A DNA stretch of 46,133 nt from Nostoc sp. NMS4 (GTDB lineage: Bacteria > Cyanobacteriota > Cyanobacteriia > Cyanobacteriales > Nostocaceae). The position numbers and the translations under genes were made by a program. Below are positions 16,346-26,200 of this stretch, one piece after another. Under the pieces are notes generated by a model. The model did no database searches and was not told the DNA's origin. It worked only from the letters and a program-made list of their open reading frames with translations. The stretch's first letter is position 1. Every line of letters starts with the position of its first letter. The stretch lies in the NCBI RefSeq assembly GCF_017115095.1, contig NZ_JABXKI010000042.1:1-46133 (forward strand), in the 5' to 3' direction.

Positions 16346-16563
16346 TGCCACCCTTTGGATCGATTAATCGGCGGGATCTGATTCGTTATTTGAAAGATGC
16401 TGGTTTTGATGGACTTTACCCAGGTGGTAAACATCAATACATGGTGAAAGATGAATTAAAGCTGACAATTCCCAATCCACATCAGGGAGACATCAGCCCA
16501 AGCTTATTAAATAAAATATTACGTCAAGCTAATATAAGCAGAGATGAATGGGAAGCGTTATAA
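16345..16563 (+). CDS. HicA-like mRNA interferase toxin
   Basis: The 72-residue dsRBD-like HicA fold has RDLIRYLKDAGF (first helix), then GGKHQYMVKDELKLTIPNPH with the conserved histidine in GGKHQYM as the likely catalytic residue. The C-terminal ISPSLLNKILRQANISRDEW helix completes it. HicA toxins cleave mRNA during translation. The gene overlaps hicB by one base and is probably translated from the same message. All key residues appear intact, so the toxin is likely active. Confidence 0.9.
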   Translation: MPPFGSINRRDLIRYLKDAGFDGLYPGGKHQYMVKDELKLTIPNPHQGDISPSLLNKILRQANISRDEWEAL

Positions 16564-16790
16564 CTGTTGTAAAGTTACAAAAACGATATCTACGACGGGC
16601 TTTTTATAAGAAGTTATGAGTTTTTATATGAGTTTTTATATTAGCTTTTAAAATGATTTTATAAAAAATTATGTAAAAATAATTTAGACAGGCTAAAACA
16701 AATTAATCAAACTAATAAATAAAAATTAACTACAAGGTAACTCTGCTAAAATGACACTTTAATTAGTAAACAAAAAATTGATAAAGTTCA

Positions 16791-19124
16791 ATGCAACTTA
16801 AAATACAATTCAATCCTTGTTATTCTGTTCAAACTATAGAAGCAGACAATATCTTTTTTTTATCAGAAAGAGAAAAAATCTGGTTAAACGATCATCTTTC
16901 TCATACTTTAGCTACTTTAATCGATGGCGATCGCAATATTGATGAAATTATTGATACCATTCAACAGTCGCTATTGCAAGACCCAAAATCTTTAGAGTCA
17001 GCTACCACTTTTTTCCAAGAAGTTCTCAGTGTGAGTCTTAAAGCCCAATATGCTTTATTAAAAATGCAACAAAAGGGCTATCTTGTTCAAGAAGATAAGT
17101 CTCTCCCATCGCACTTAGAAATCTTCTGTCATCATCTGAATATTTCTCCCACAGTAGCTCATCAAAGATTGCGATCGACTAAAGTAGCAGTAAAAGCTAA
17201 TGGTTCACTTTCTACTCAGGACTTGATTGCTGTGCTTGAGTCTCTCGAAATTCAAGTAGCAGACGAAGGTAATTTGACAGTAGTTTTAACCGATGATTAT
17301 CTCAATCTGGAGCTAGATAAATTCAATCAACAAGCCTTAAAATCCCAATCTCCTTGGATGCTGGTTAAGCCATTAGGGACAATAATCTGGATTGGCCCTT
17401 TATTTGATCCTCCCAAAACAGGTTGTTGGAACTGTTTAGCCCAGCGTTTGCGAGATAATAGACCGATTGAAGGGTTTATTCAAAGACAGAAGCACATTTC
17501 TTCCCATTTAGCAACTCCTTTGGGATTTTTGCCATCTACAATCCAAACTGCTTTCGGAATGGTAGCCACAGAGGTGTTTAAGTGGATTGTCCAAGGGGAA
17601 AATCAACAATTAGAAAGTAATTTGATTGCTTACGATGCGATCGCACTGCAAACTCAAAATCATAGCTTGGTTAAGCGTCCTCAATGTTCTAGCTGTGGAG
17701 AGATGGTAAATGGGTTAACCAACAACCCCCTACCTGTTGTTTTAGAACACCGCCAGAAAACCTTTACCGTCGATGGCGGACACCGTATTTGTTCGCCACA
17801 AGAAACTCTCAGGAAATATCAACATCATATTAGCCCCATTACTGGGGTTGTGCGAGAACTAAATAAAATTCCTGGGAATGGATTAACTCATAATTACATT
17901 GCCAAACATCATTTTTTTAGTATTTTCGACGATTTAGCTAGTTTGCGCCAAAATTTGGGGGGTAGAAGTGCGGGGAAAGGTAGGACTGACTCTCAAGCGA
18001 TGGCTAGTGGTTTTTGCGAAGCGATCGAGCGATATTCTGGGGTGTTTCAAGGGTATGAAATTCGAGAAAAAGCCATTTACCAACAAATGGGGGACAAGGC
18101 GATCCATCCCAATGTTTGTATGAACTTCAGCCAACAGCAATATCAGAATAGAGAGCAATGGAATGTTGAGTGTCAAGGTTGGTTTCAAAAAGTCCCCGAA
18201 CCTTTTGATGAACAAAGAGAAATTGACTGGACTCCTGTTTGGTCTTTAACCCACCAGGAATTTAAGTATCTGCCAACGGCTTACTGTTATTATGGCTATC
18301 AACCGGATTATAAACCTGACTGTTGGGCTGATTCTAATGGATGTGCGGCGGGGAATACTCTTGAAGAAGCTATTCTGCAAGGGTTTATGGAGTTAGTAGA
18401 GCGTGATGCTGTCGCCTTATGGTGGTATAACTCCCTGCAAAAGCCGCAAGTGGATTTAGATAGTTTCGACGATTCTTATTTTCAAAGCCTGAAGCAATAT
18501 TATCAAACTATTAATCGGGAACTTTGGGTTTTAGATATTACCAGCGATCTGAATATTCCAGTTTTTGCTGCTGTGACTCGAAGAAGCGATGACCCCAAGG
18601 GGGTCGCGCAAAGCGATCGCTCTGTAGAAGATATTGTTTTGGGTTATGGCGCTCATTTCGATGCCAAGATTGCTATTAGTCGAGCCTTGACTGAAGTTAA
18701 CCAAATTTTACCCAACGTTTTATTTGCCAAAGCTGATGGAAGTACTCAATATCCCCCGTCAGCAGATCGCTTGGCAATAGATTGGTGGAAAACCGCAACT
18801 TTAAGCGATCAACCTTATTTAGTTCCAAGCGAGAAAATTACTGCTAAAGTCAGTGGCGATTATCGCAAAATGGCAAGTGACGATTTACTCGAAGATGTCA
18901 AGCTCTGTCAACAAATCGTTGAGAACAAAGGTTTAGAAATGCTGGTTTTAGATCAGACTCGTCCCGATATTGGACTAAGAGTTGCCAAAGTCATCGTTCC
19001 GGGAATGCGCCATATGTGGAAAAGGTTAGCGCCTGGACGACTTTATCAAGTTCCAGTAAAAATGGGTTGGTTGTCAGAGTCACTTACAGAAGAGCAACTC
19101 AATTCCTTTCCCATGTGGATGTGA
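16791..19124 (+). CDS. fused TOMM cyclodehydratase (E1-like leader-binding domain + YcaO)
   Basis: The 777-residue enzyme makes azoline rings from Cys, Ser or Thr in ribosomal peptides. The N-terminal part (1 to about 320) is the ThiF/E1-like leader-binding domain with structural zinc cysteines CWNC (about 211-214) and CSSC (about 299-302). The YcaO domain has GRSAGKGRTDSQAMASGFCE with EAIERYSG (about 390-417), the ATP-site segment NTLEEA...ELVERDAVALWW (about 525-545) and DQTRPDIGLRVAKV (about 721). The C-terminus is FPMWM, not the usual proline-rich tail. Residues 601-609 are an in-frame palindromic insertion (see the repeat entry). No precursor peptide, dehydrogenase or transporter is recognised nearby. 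The ATG has no clear ribosome binding site. Confidence 0.9.
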   Translation: MQLKIQFNPCYSVQTIEADNIFFLSEREKIWLNDHLSHTLATLIDGDRNIDEIIDTIQQSLLQDPKSLESATTFFQEVLSVSLKAQYALLKMQQKGYLVQEDKSLPSHLEIFCHHLNISPTVAHQRLRSTKVAVKANGSLSTQDLIAVLESLEIQVADEGNLTVVLTDDYLNLELDKFNQQALKSQSPWMLVKPLGTIIWIGPLFDPPKTGCWNCLAQRLRDNRPIEGFIQRQKHISSHLATPLGFLPSTIQTAFGMVATEVFKWIVQGENQQLESNLIAYDAIALQTQNHSLVKRPQCSSCGEMVNGLTNNPLPVVLEHRQKTFTVDGGHRICSPQETLRKYQHHISPITGVVRELNKIPGNGLTHNYIAKHHFFSIFDDLASLRQNLGGRSAGKGRTDSQAMASGFCEAIERYSGVFQGYEIREKAIYQQMGDKAIHPNVCMNFSQQQYQNREQWNVECQGWFQKVPEPFDEQREIDWTPVWSLTHQEFKYLPTAYCYYGYQPDYKPDCWADSNGCAAGNTLEEAILQGFMELVERDAVALWWYNSLQKPQVDLDSFDDSYFQSLKQYYQTINRELWVLDITSDLNIPVFAAVTRRSDDPKGVAQSDRSVEDIVLGYGAHFDAKIAISRALTEVNQILPNVLFAKADGSTQYPPSADRLAIDWWKTATLSDQPYLVPSEKITAKVSGDYRKMASDDLLEDVKLCQQIVENKGLEMLVLDQTRPDIGLRVAKVIVPGMRHMWKRLAPGRLYQVPVKMGWLSESLTEEQLNSFPMWM
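18585..18617. repeat. 27-bp in-frame palindromic insertion inside the YcaO gene
   Basis: AGCGAT occurs at 18585-18590 and again at 18612-18617, exactly 27 bases apart. Between them lies GACCCCAAGGGGGTC (an inverted repeat) plus GCGCAA. The insertion adds nine codons (D-P-K-G-V-A-Q-S-D or an equivalent register). Without it the protein reads RRSDRSVEDIVLGYGAH, which fits the YcaO consensus directly. This indicates a small palindromic element with a 6-bp direct repeat that kept the frame. Confidence 0.8.
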
Positions 19125-19214
19125 CGTTCTCTACTACGGAGAATATTAGTTTTTTCACTTGATATATCTAGGTTTCAGCTACGCCAAGCTTAGGGGTGCG
19201 GTGCATTCTACTTT

Positions 19215-19319
19215 ATATAGCAATCCTAAATCATTCGTGAGAATACAGAAATATTGTTTTTTAAAGAAACCGCGTTTCTGGCACTTTGAATTCTCATAAA
19301 CCAAATCGGATTGCTATAT
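19215..19319. repeat. 105-bp MITE-like element with terminal inverted repeats
   Basis: ATATAGCAATCC at 19215-19226 is matched by its exact reverse complement at 19308-19319. The pairing continues imperfectly inward (for example GTGAGAATAC against GAATTCTCAT), over about 35 bases per arm. No coding potential is seen inside. It sits between the cyclodehydratase and the lipoprotein gene and could fold into a long hairpin in RNA. Confidence 0.8.
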
Positions 19320-19418
19320 GAGTTTTTACATGAGTTTTATGGATTGTTATTTATCAGAGTATAAATAACAATACTAACAAGAGGAAAACGCCTAATCTTT
19401 AAGATTAATTGAAAAATT

Positions 19419-20459
19419 ATGCGACCTAAAGTAATACTGGCTGTAATTCCTATTTACTTTCTTCTTGGTAGTTGCAAAAATGACGATTTAGAGGCAGCTA
19501 AGTCATTTTCTGCTTTATCGGAAAGCTTAGGAAGTGCCAATAAGCAAATATCGGCTGATATTTATGCTTCCTGCGCTCGATCTGCAAGTTGGCAAGCTCA
19601 AGGAACAGCCACCAGCCGAAAAACTATGCAAGACCAATTGGATGTGTGCGATCGCCTTTACCGTCCAATTTCACAAAATACTGAAATTGCTGGCAGTGTT
19701 TTAGTCAGTTATGTTGCAGCAATTGGAAATTTAGCAACCAAAAATGAAAATGGCTTTACTCCTAAGTTCAACCAAATTTCAGAAACTTTAGGCACTTTTG
19801 ACATCAATGGGCAGAAAATTATTGATGAAAATGCTCGTGAAGCAGGGTTACAGATTGTTGATTTTATTACTAATCTTCTAGTTAATGATTTTCGGCGGCG
19901 GAATTTGAAACTTGCTATTGTCTGCACAGATAAAGATATTCAAAAATATTCTGCAAGCCTTTACAATTTTATTGATTCGTCCTATGCAAAGTATTTGCTT
20001 GATACAGAAATCAAGCAGATTAATGGATATTTTGGTTCCTATATAGGTCAGGTGAATCCACAATTAACAAGATTATCAGACTCAAAATATAATCCACAAG
20101 ATTTTAACACACTTCAAGAACGACAAACTTTATTAGAAGAACAAGAACGAGCAGAAATTAACAAAGTTATTGAACGTAAAAAACAGGGTTCAGCATATAT
20201 AGCAACTATTCGTTCTACCGCAGATTTTCATCATAAATTGAAACGTATTTTCAATGGAGATCAAGAGGAAATTTCATCGAAACAAACTCAAAAATGTAAT
20301 AAGTATCGCTCCAATCCTGAAAGCCAAAATGTTCAAAGCACTTATAGACAGAATGATTCCTGGAATGAAGAAATTACTACTTCAGAGTTAAAGCAAGCTA
20401 AGAAAGCAACTAAGGAATATATTGACAAAGTTACTCCTCTAGTTAATGTAATTAATTAA
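19419..20459 (+). CDS. putative lipoprotein of unknown function
   Basis: The 346-residue protein has a lipoprotein signal peptide (hydrophobic segment VILAVIPIYFLLG and lipobox LGSC, Cys19), so it is probably anchored in a membrane facing the periplasm. The rest is predicted mainly helical, with several cysteines (CARSAS, CDRLYR, CTDK, QKCNK) and a basic and Glu-rich stretch around 230-265 that may form a coiled coil. I do not recognise a domain. It is followed after 36 bases by a small helical protein and probably shares a transcript with it. The link to the YcaO enzyme upstream is only positional, with a 105-bp element between them. Confidence 0.75.
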   Translation: MRPKVILAVIPIYFLLGSCKNDDLEAAKSFSALSESLGSANKQISADIYASCARSASWQAQGTATSRKTMQDQLDVCDRLYRPISQNTEIAGSVLVSYVAAIGNLATKNENGFTPKFNQISETLGTFDINGQKIIDENAREAGLQIVDFITNLLVNDFRRRNLKLAIVCTDKDIQKYSASLYNFIDSSYAKYLLDTEIKQINGYFGSYIGQVNPQLTRLSDSKYNPQDFNTLQERQTLLEEQERAEINKVIERKKQGSAYIATIRSTADFHHKLKRIFNGDQEEISSKQTQKCNKYRSNPESQNVQSTYRQNDSWNEEITTSELKQAKKATKEYIDKVTPLVNVIN

Positions 20460-20495
20460 TAATGTCGTTTTTTGTAAATCAAACAAAGGTTAATT

Positions 20496-20867
20496 ATGTC
20501 TAATGAACAAAACTTAAAAGATATTTATGATGCTATAAATCAAGCAATTGATGTAGCTGAAGTAAAAGCTGATAATGCTTTAAAATCTGGAAATATTTCT
20601 CAATCAGAATGGCAAGAAGCAAAAGATCAATGGGGAAAATTAAAAACAACACAACTTGAGATCCAGGGTATTATGATTAATAAAGAACTTCAACAAACGC
20701 TTCTCAATAATAATCTTGATAGTCCTCGTTCAAAAATTGAGCAAGCTACAAATAGTCTGAACAAGTCTGCTGGAAAAATTGATGATTTTAATAATTTTTT
20801 ATCAGAGATAGATAAGGCTTTAAAACTTGCTGGTAGTACCATCAAGTTTATTGCACCGCTTGTTTGA
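20496..20867 (+). CDS. small helical protein of unknown function
   Basis: The 123-residue protein is almost entirely helical and rich in Lys, Asn, Gln and Ala, with no signal peptide and no cysteine. The end is more hydrophobic (LKLAGSTIKFIAPLV), which could be a membrane-seeking helix. AAAGG six bases before the ATG is a reasonable ribosome binding site. It follows the lipoprotein gene by 36 bases, so both are likely co-transcribed. It has no Cys and few Ser/Thr near the C-terminus, which argues against it being the TOMM precursor. I do not recognise a family. Confidence 0.7.
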   Translation: MSNEQNLKDIYDAINQAIDVAEVKADNALKSGNISQSEWQEAKDQWGKLKTTQLEIQGIMINKELQQTLLNNNLDSPRSKIEQATNSLNKSAGKIDDFNNFLSEIDKALKLAGSTIKFIAPLV

Positions 20868-20996
20868 TAAAAATAGGACTTACCCAACTGATACGAAAAA
20901 CTGTAAGATGTCTGAAGCTACGAAAAAATTTTAGCGTAGTAATCGGCCTTGTCGCGTTACGCACCAACTCTCAATTCTGAGACAGATTGATTACAG

Positions 20997-22088
20997 ATGA
21001 TGCTAAACGGATATTCAATTATTGATGCTGATTCCCACGTTATTGAACCTCCCAGTATGTGGGCTGAATATCTCGAACCAGAATTTTTAAAGTTTGCTCC
21101 TTCAGCAGAGATGAAAATTCAAGGGGAAGACATTGTAGAAAAGGTGTCCACACAAGTACGCACATTAGGAAATAAGCAGATGATGGCAGCTCATCCTAAT
21201 GCTTATTTCCAAGGCTACAATGTCCAGTCTCACCTTCAAGAGATGTTACAGATGGGGATCGATCTGGCATTCCTTTATCCAACTTATGGATTGTGGCTTT
21301 GGGCAATTGATACTATGCAACCAGAAGTTGCTGGCGCTTTTACCCGCGCTTACAACAATTGGTTAAAAGACTTTTGCAGTTACGCTCCAGATAAATTGAA
21401 GGGAGTAGGAGCAATTAATCTGCACGCACCAGAGTCAATGGTGCATGAGTTGCATAGAATTGCCGATTTTGGCTGGAAAGCGGTGTTTTTACGCCCTAAC
21501 CCCGTCAAAGGAAGACTATTGAGCGACTCCGCTTACGAGCCTTTTTGGACAGAATGCGAACAATTAGGGATAGCAGTAGGCATTCACGAAGGGACTCACA
21601 GTCGTTTGCCAACTACAGGTACAGAAAGGTTTAACACTCGTTTTGCTACTCACGCTTGCTCTCATCCGATGGAACAGATGATGGCTTTATTAGCGTTGAT
21701 TGAAGGAGGGGTATTAGAACGTCATCCAAAACTGAAAGTGGCTTTTCTGGAGTCTGGTTGTGGCTGGCTTCCTTATTGGCTGTGGCGACTAGATGAAGAG
21801 TATGAAAATTTAGCTTGGGAGGATACAATTCATGATAATGTCAAAATCAAGCCATCAGACTATTTTCGTCGCCAGTGCTTTATTGCCATAGAGCCTTCAG
21901 AACCATTACTGGCTCAGGTGATTGAATATATTGGCACGGACAATTTAATCTTTGGTTCGGACTATCCCCATATGGATCATAAGCCGAACATTGTTGCAGA
22001 GATGGTAAAGCTTGAGGAAAAATTATCGAAAGAAACTGTGCAAAAGATTCTTTGGGATAATCCTTGTCGTTTTTACAACTTATCTTAA
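20997..22088 (+). CDS. amidohydrolase family 2 (ACMSD-like) metal-dependent hydrolase or decarboxylase
   Basis: The 363-residue TIM-barrel enzyme of the Amidohydro_2 family has a metal-binding motif DADSHVIEP (residues 10-18), a strand-5 type histidine in VGIHEGTHS (near 196) and the C-terminal aspartate in FGSDYPHMDH (about 319-328). Relatives include aminocarboxymuconate semialdehyde decarboxylase and various decarboxylases or hydrolases; the substrate cannot be read from sequence. It is followed after 15 bases by an unknown gene, suggesting one operon. Because a cyclodehydratase lies in the same block, a role in tailoring a peptide product is conceivable, but nothing in the sequence proves it. 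A second ATG at 21000 is an equally possible start. Confidence 0.88.
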   Translation: MMLNGYSIIDADSHVIEPPSMWAEYLEPEFLKFAPSAEMKIQGEDIVEKVSTQVRTLGNKQMMAAHPNAYFQGYNVQSHLQEMLQMGIDLAFLYPTYGLWLWAIDTMQPEVAGAFTRAYNNWLKDFCSYAPDKLKGVGAINLHAPESMVHELHRIADFGWKAVFLRPNPVKGRLLSDSAYEPFWTECEQLGIAVGIHEGTHSRLPTTGTERFNTRFATHACSHPMEQMMALLALIEGGVLERHPKLKVAFLESGCGWLPYWLWRLDEEYENLAWEDTIHDNVKIKPSDYFRRQCFIAIEPSEPLLAQVIEYIGTDNLIFGSDYPHMDHKPNIVAEMVKLEEKLSKETVQKILWDNPCRFYNLS

Positions 22089-22103
22089 ATTGAGAAAAAG
22101 ATA

Positions 22104-23207
22104 ATGAATCAAATCAACGTTAGTGGAGTCCTTGGTAGTGGAGATGCACTTTATCCAGGACAGTGGTATGAAGCGAATACCTATTACCAAATATTGAAGG
22201 TCGAACCTGCTAAAAACGATGAACTAGCAAGGAGAAAAGGTCAAAATATAAAGACAACCATATTAGCGCGAAAGAGAAATTCGATAGATACTAACCAGCC
22301 AGAAAACGATAGTTTTGATTCTTTGGAATTAGATCGCGAGACGATAGAAAAATTGAGAGACTATCCTAGAAAAGGTGATGAGAATAAGCTATCTTCATAT
22401 TTACCTTTCCCAGGAGCTGTTTTTCCAACAGATTTTATTAAAACCTTATGCAATGATAGTTTTGATCAAACTAAGCTAAATCAAACTGAGCTAGGTAATT
22501 TCTATCCATCAATGCGCGTCATATTACAAGGTCGCAAGCTATCTCAATTAATTGCTAGAACTTGGTGGACTTATTTGGAAGCGAAAAAAACTGATGACTG
22601 GAATAACTTTACTAATGGTGAGTGGGACAAGATTCGCTCTGAAATTCTGGATGGTCTTATAGCTAGAGAAATTTTTCTTTTTGCCGGAAGTTCTCCTCCT
22701 GACAACCCTAATCCCGATGATAAAACAATTTACGAGCCACTAAAAGCTCAAGATGATACTAGCGAAGGGGCAAGATTTTTGATTTTGCCTACCAGTAGGG
22801 CTTGGCAAGGAATTACGTTGTCTCTGTTGTCTTCGGGACAGGCATATTATTATAACGAAAAAGAAGGTAAATACCACCAAGTTGCTGAATCCATTCTTAG
22901 TACAGGTGAAATAGTCTTTAATTACAGCTTAGAAGTAGATTGGACTATATTTCAAGGACAATTCAAGGAATCAATTACAAGTCAGGAATCACCTTGGATG
23001 CTTTATCAAGTTGCCATGCCTTATCCTCCCATACCTTCTTCAGAACAGCTAGATCCAAGTGACATAAAAAAATGGGCAGAGGCACCAGTAATTGAAGGGG
23101 AATTTCCTTTTTATAAAAAGAAAAATCGATTGGGTCAGGAAGTTTATTTGATAGATGTGGATTATTTTAAACCTCCTTATCCTTATATTCCGGTCAGTTC
23201 CAGCTAA
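22104..23207 (+). CDS. unrecognised 367-residue protein
   Basis: I do not recognise a family. The protein is soluble-looking, without a signal peptide, and starts QINVSGVLGSGDALYPGQWY. It has a charged region to residue 95, a Trp-rich helical middle (ARTWWTYLEAKK, WNNFTNGEWDKI), a segment with hydrolase-like strands (GARFLILPTSRAWQGITLSLL), and ends in an aromatic/proline tail PPYPYIPVSSS. Only one cysteine is present. It begins 15 bases after the amidohydrolase stop and is therefore probably its partner in an operon. Composition matches its neighbours. The next gene starts 84 bases later. Confidence 0.72.
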   Translation: MNQINVSGVLGSGDALYPGQWYEANTYYQILKVEPAKNDELARRKGQNIKTTILARKRNSIDTNQPENDSFDSLELDRETIEKLRDYPRKGDENKLSSYLPFPGAVFPTDFIKTLCNDSFDQTKLNQTELGNFYPSMRVILQGRKLSQLIARTWWTYLEAKKTDDWNNFTNGEWDKIRSEILDGLIAREIFLFAGSSPPDNPNPDDKTIYEPLKAQDDTSEGARFLILPTSRAWQGITLSLLSSGQAYYYNEKEGKYHQVAESILSTGEIVFNYSLEVDWTIFQGQFKESITSQESPWMLYQVAMPYPPIPSSEQLDPSDIKKWAEAPVIEGEFPFYKKKNRLGQEVYLIDVDYFKPPYPYIPVSSS

Positions 23208-23291
23208 TTAAAAATATAGCTGAAAATTTATGCACAATGATAAAATACTGGAAAGCCTGTAGAAAAAATCCAGTATTTTATCAAGCTTCCT

Positions 23292-26200
23292 ATGAATCAG
23301 CAGCCAGAAAAGATTCAAACAGACTACCAAATTATAAAAAAAATCTATGAAAGTGCTAATTCATTAGTCTACCGAGCCATTCTCAAGCCCGATAATCAAC
23401 CGGTTATTTTAAAGATACTTAAAGAAAACTACCCTACTCCCTCAGAATTGACTCGATACAAGCAGGAATATGAAGTTACCCGCTCATTAAATACGCATGG
23501 AGTGATTAAAGCCTATGATTTGCAGCGATATGAAAATAGTCTAGTTATATTTTTAGAAGAATTTGGCGGTGAATCATTAAAATTGTTAATGTGTAATCGC
23601 CAATTTACTCTCAAAGAATTTCTCTCTATCGCTATTAAAACTACTGAAAGTTTGGAGGCTATTCACGCAGCCAATATTATCCACAAAGATATTAACCCCT
23701 CTAATATTGTCTATAATCCAAAAACCAAACAACTCAAAATCATTGACTTCGGCATTTCCACTCGTTTATCGCGAGAAAATCAGACAGTTGGCAATATTGA
23801 GCGCTTAGAAGGAACTTTAGCTTATATTGCTCCTGAGCAAACTGGAAGAATGAATCGAGGAATAGATTACCGCAGCGATTTTTATTCCTTGGGTGCTACC
23901 TTCTACGAATTGCTGACTAATCAACTACCTTTTGCAACTACTGACCCTATAGAATTAGTTCATTGTCATATTGCTCAACAACCTGTTCCCCCACATGAAT
24001 TTGTAGAAACGTTAAATTCAACATCTCAACTAATACCTAAAGCCGTTTCAGACATTGTGATGAAATTGTTGGCAAAAACCCCAGAAGAACGATACCAAAG
24101 TGCTTGGGGAATCAAAACCGACTTGGAAACCTGTAACGATCAGTTACAAAATTTAGGGCAAATTGACGAGTTTTGTTTAGCAAGTCAGGATATTTGCGAT
24201 CGCTTTGTTATTCCCGAAAAACTTTACGGTAGGGAAAAAGAAATTACACAACTATTAACTACTTTCGAGCGAGTTAGTCAAGGCAGCAGTGAGATAATGC
24301 TAGTTTATGGTTATTCAGGAATTGGCAAATCTGTCTTGGTTAATGAAGTTCATAAACCAATATTACGCCAGCGAGGATACTTTATTAGCGGAAAATTCGA
24401 TCAGTTGCAGCGAGATATTCCTTATGCGGCGATCAGTCTAGCCTTTCAAGATTTAATACGGCAGTTACTTACCGAATCTGAAGCAGCACTACAAACTTGG
24501 AAACGAGAACTTTTAGCAGCCTTAAATCCTAATGCTCAGGTTATCATCGATGTCATTCCTGAATTGGAACAGATTATTGGTAAACAGCAGCCAGTTGAGC
24601 AATTAGGAGCAACTGAGGCTCAAAATCGATTTAATTTATTTTTTCAAAGATTTATTACTGTTTTCGCTCAAAAAGAACACCCTTTAGTTATCTTCCTCGA
24701 CGATCTACAGTGGGCAGATTTAGCATCCCTGAAGTTGATTGAGCTATTAATAACCGATGCTGACAGCCAATATCTATTAATAATTGGAGCTTACCGAGAT
24801 AATGAAGTTGATGCTACTCATCCTTTGATGCAAACCTTAGAGCAAATCAGAAAAGAAGGTGTTAGCGTCAAGAAAATCTCGCTGCAACCATTAGGAATTA
24901 AATATATCAATCAATTAATTGCTGATACTTTAAGCTGCTCAATAGAAAAATCAAAAATTATAGCAGAGTTAGTAACCAATAAAACTCAAGGAAATCCTTT
25001 TTTCTCAACTCAATTACTCCAATTTATGTACAAAGAAAATTTTTTTTATTTGGATAGTAATAAAAAAGTTTGGGACTGGAACATAGAGAAAATTAAAAAA
25101 GTAAAAATCACTGATAATGTAGTTGAATTAACTATTGCCAAGATTAATAAATTGGATGAAAAAACTCAGAATATTTTGAAATTAGCTGCTTGTATTGGCA
25201 ACCAATTTAATTTAGAAGTCCTCTCCATTATCAATAATCAATCTCAAATAATTACAGCCAGAGAACTTCAGCCAGCACTAGAGTCAGGTTTGATTTTACC
25301 CTTGAGTAATGACTATAAAATAGCTCTACTTTGGGATCAGGAAGAAATATCAAGGGATACTTCAGAAATATCCGATGCCTTTATTCCTAAAATTCCCGAA
25401 GATATCCCCTATAAATTTTTACATGACCGAGTTCAGCAAGCTGCCTATGCTTTGATTCCAGAAACAGAGAAAAAAGCAGTTCATCTGCAAGTAGGTCGTC
25501 TCCTACTGAAAAATACAAAAGATGATGAATTGGAGGAAAATATTTTTGATATTGTCAAGCAACTAAACGAAGGATCTGAATTAATTACTGAGCAATCGGA
25601 AACGGATAAGTTAGTAAGATTAAATCTTCGAGCAGGCAAAAAAGCGAAAGCATCAACAGCTTATCAACCAGCTCTAAGATATTTAGAAACTGGGTTAGGA
25701 TTTTTAGCATCAAATAGCTGGAATAAACATTATAAATTAACTTTAGAACTCCATGTAGAAACTTTAGAAGGACTTTATTTAAATACAAAGTATGCTCAAG
25801 TGGAAGAGCTAGCTGTAAAGGTTTTGCAAGAAACTCAGAATAATTTAGATCGAGTTAAAGTATACGAAGCTTTATTGCTTGTCTACTATGCAATTTTTGA
25901 GCCACAAAAAGCAATAGATACTGCCTTAGAATATTTAGCAGAACTAGGCGTATGTATCTCTCAAAAAGACAATGGGAGCAAATTAGAAAATAGAATTCTA
26001 CAAGAACAAAAATATTTAAAATTGCTATCGAAAGGAAAAAAAATTGAAGAATTAGTTAATCTTCCTACAATGGTCGCTCCAGATAAACTAGTAGCTCTAC
26101 AAATATTGCAGCATATTTTTGGTGCTACTACTACTACAAAATTTGCATTACATATTGAGATAATTTTTGTGCAACTTCATCTCTTGATTAAATATGGGAA

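Noticed and set aside
16611..16660. Very short peptide frame (MSFYMSFYISF) before the cyclodehydratase as a RiPP precursor
   Set aside because: Only 11 codons arising from a direct repeat ATGAGTTTTTAT; no leader and no ribosome binding site.
20496..20867. 123-residue helical protein as the TOMM precursor
   Set aside because: No Cys and few Ser/Thr near the C-terminus and no leader-like boundary; kept as unknown.
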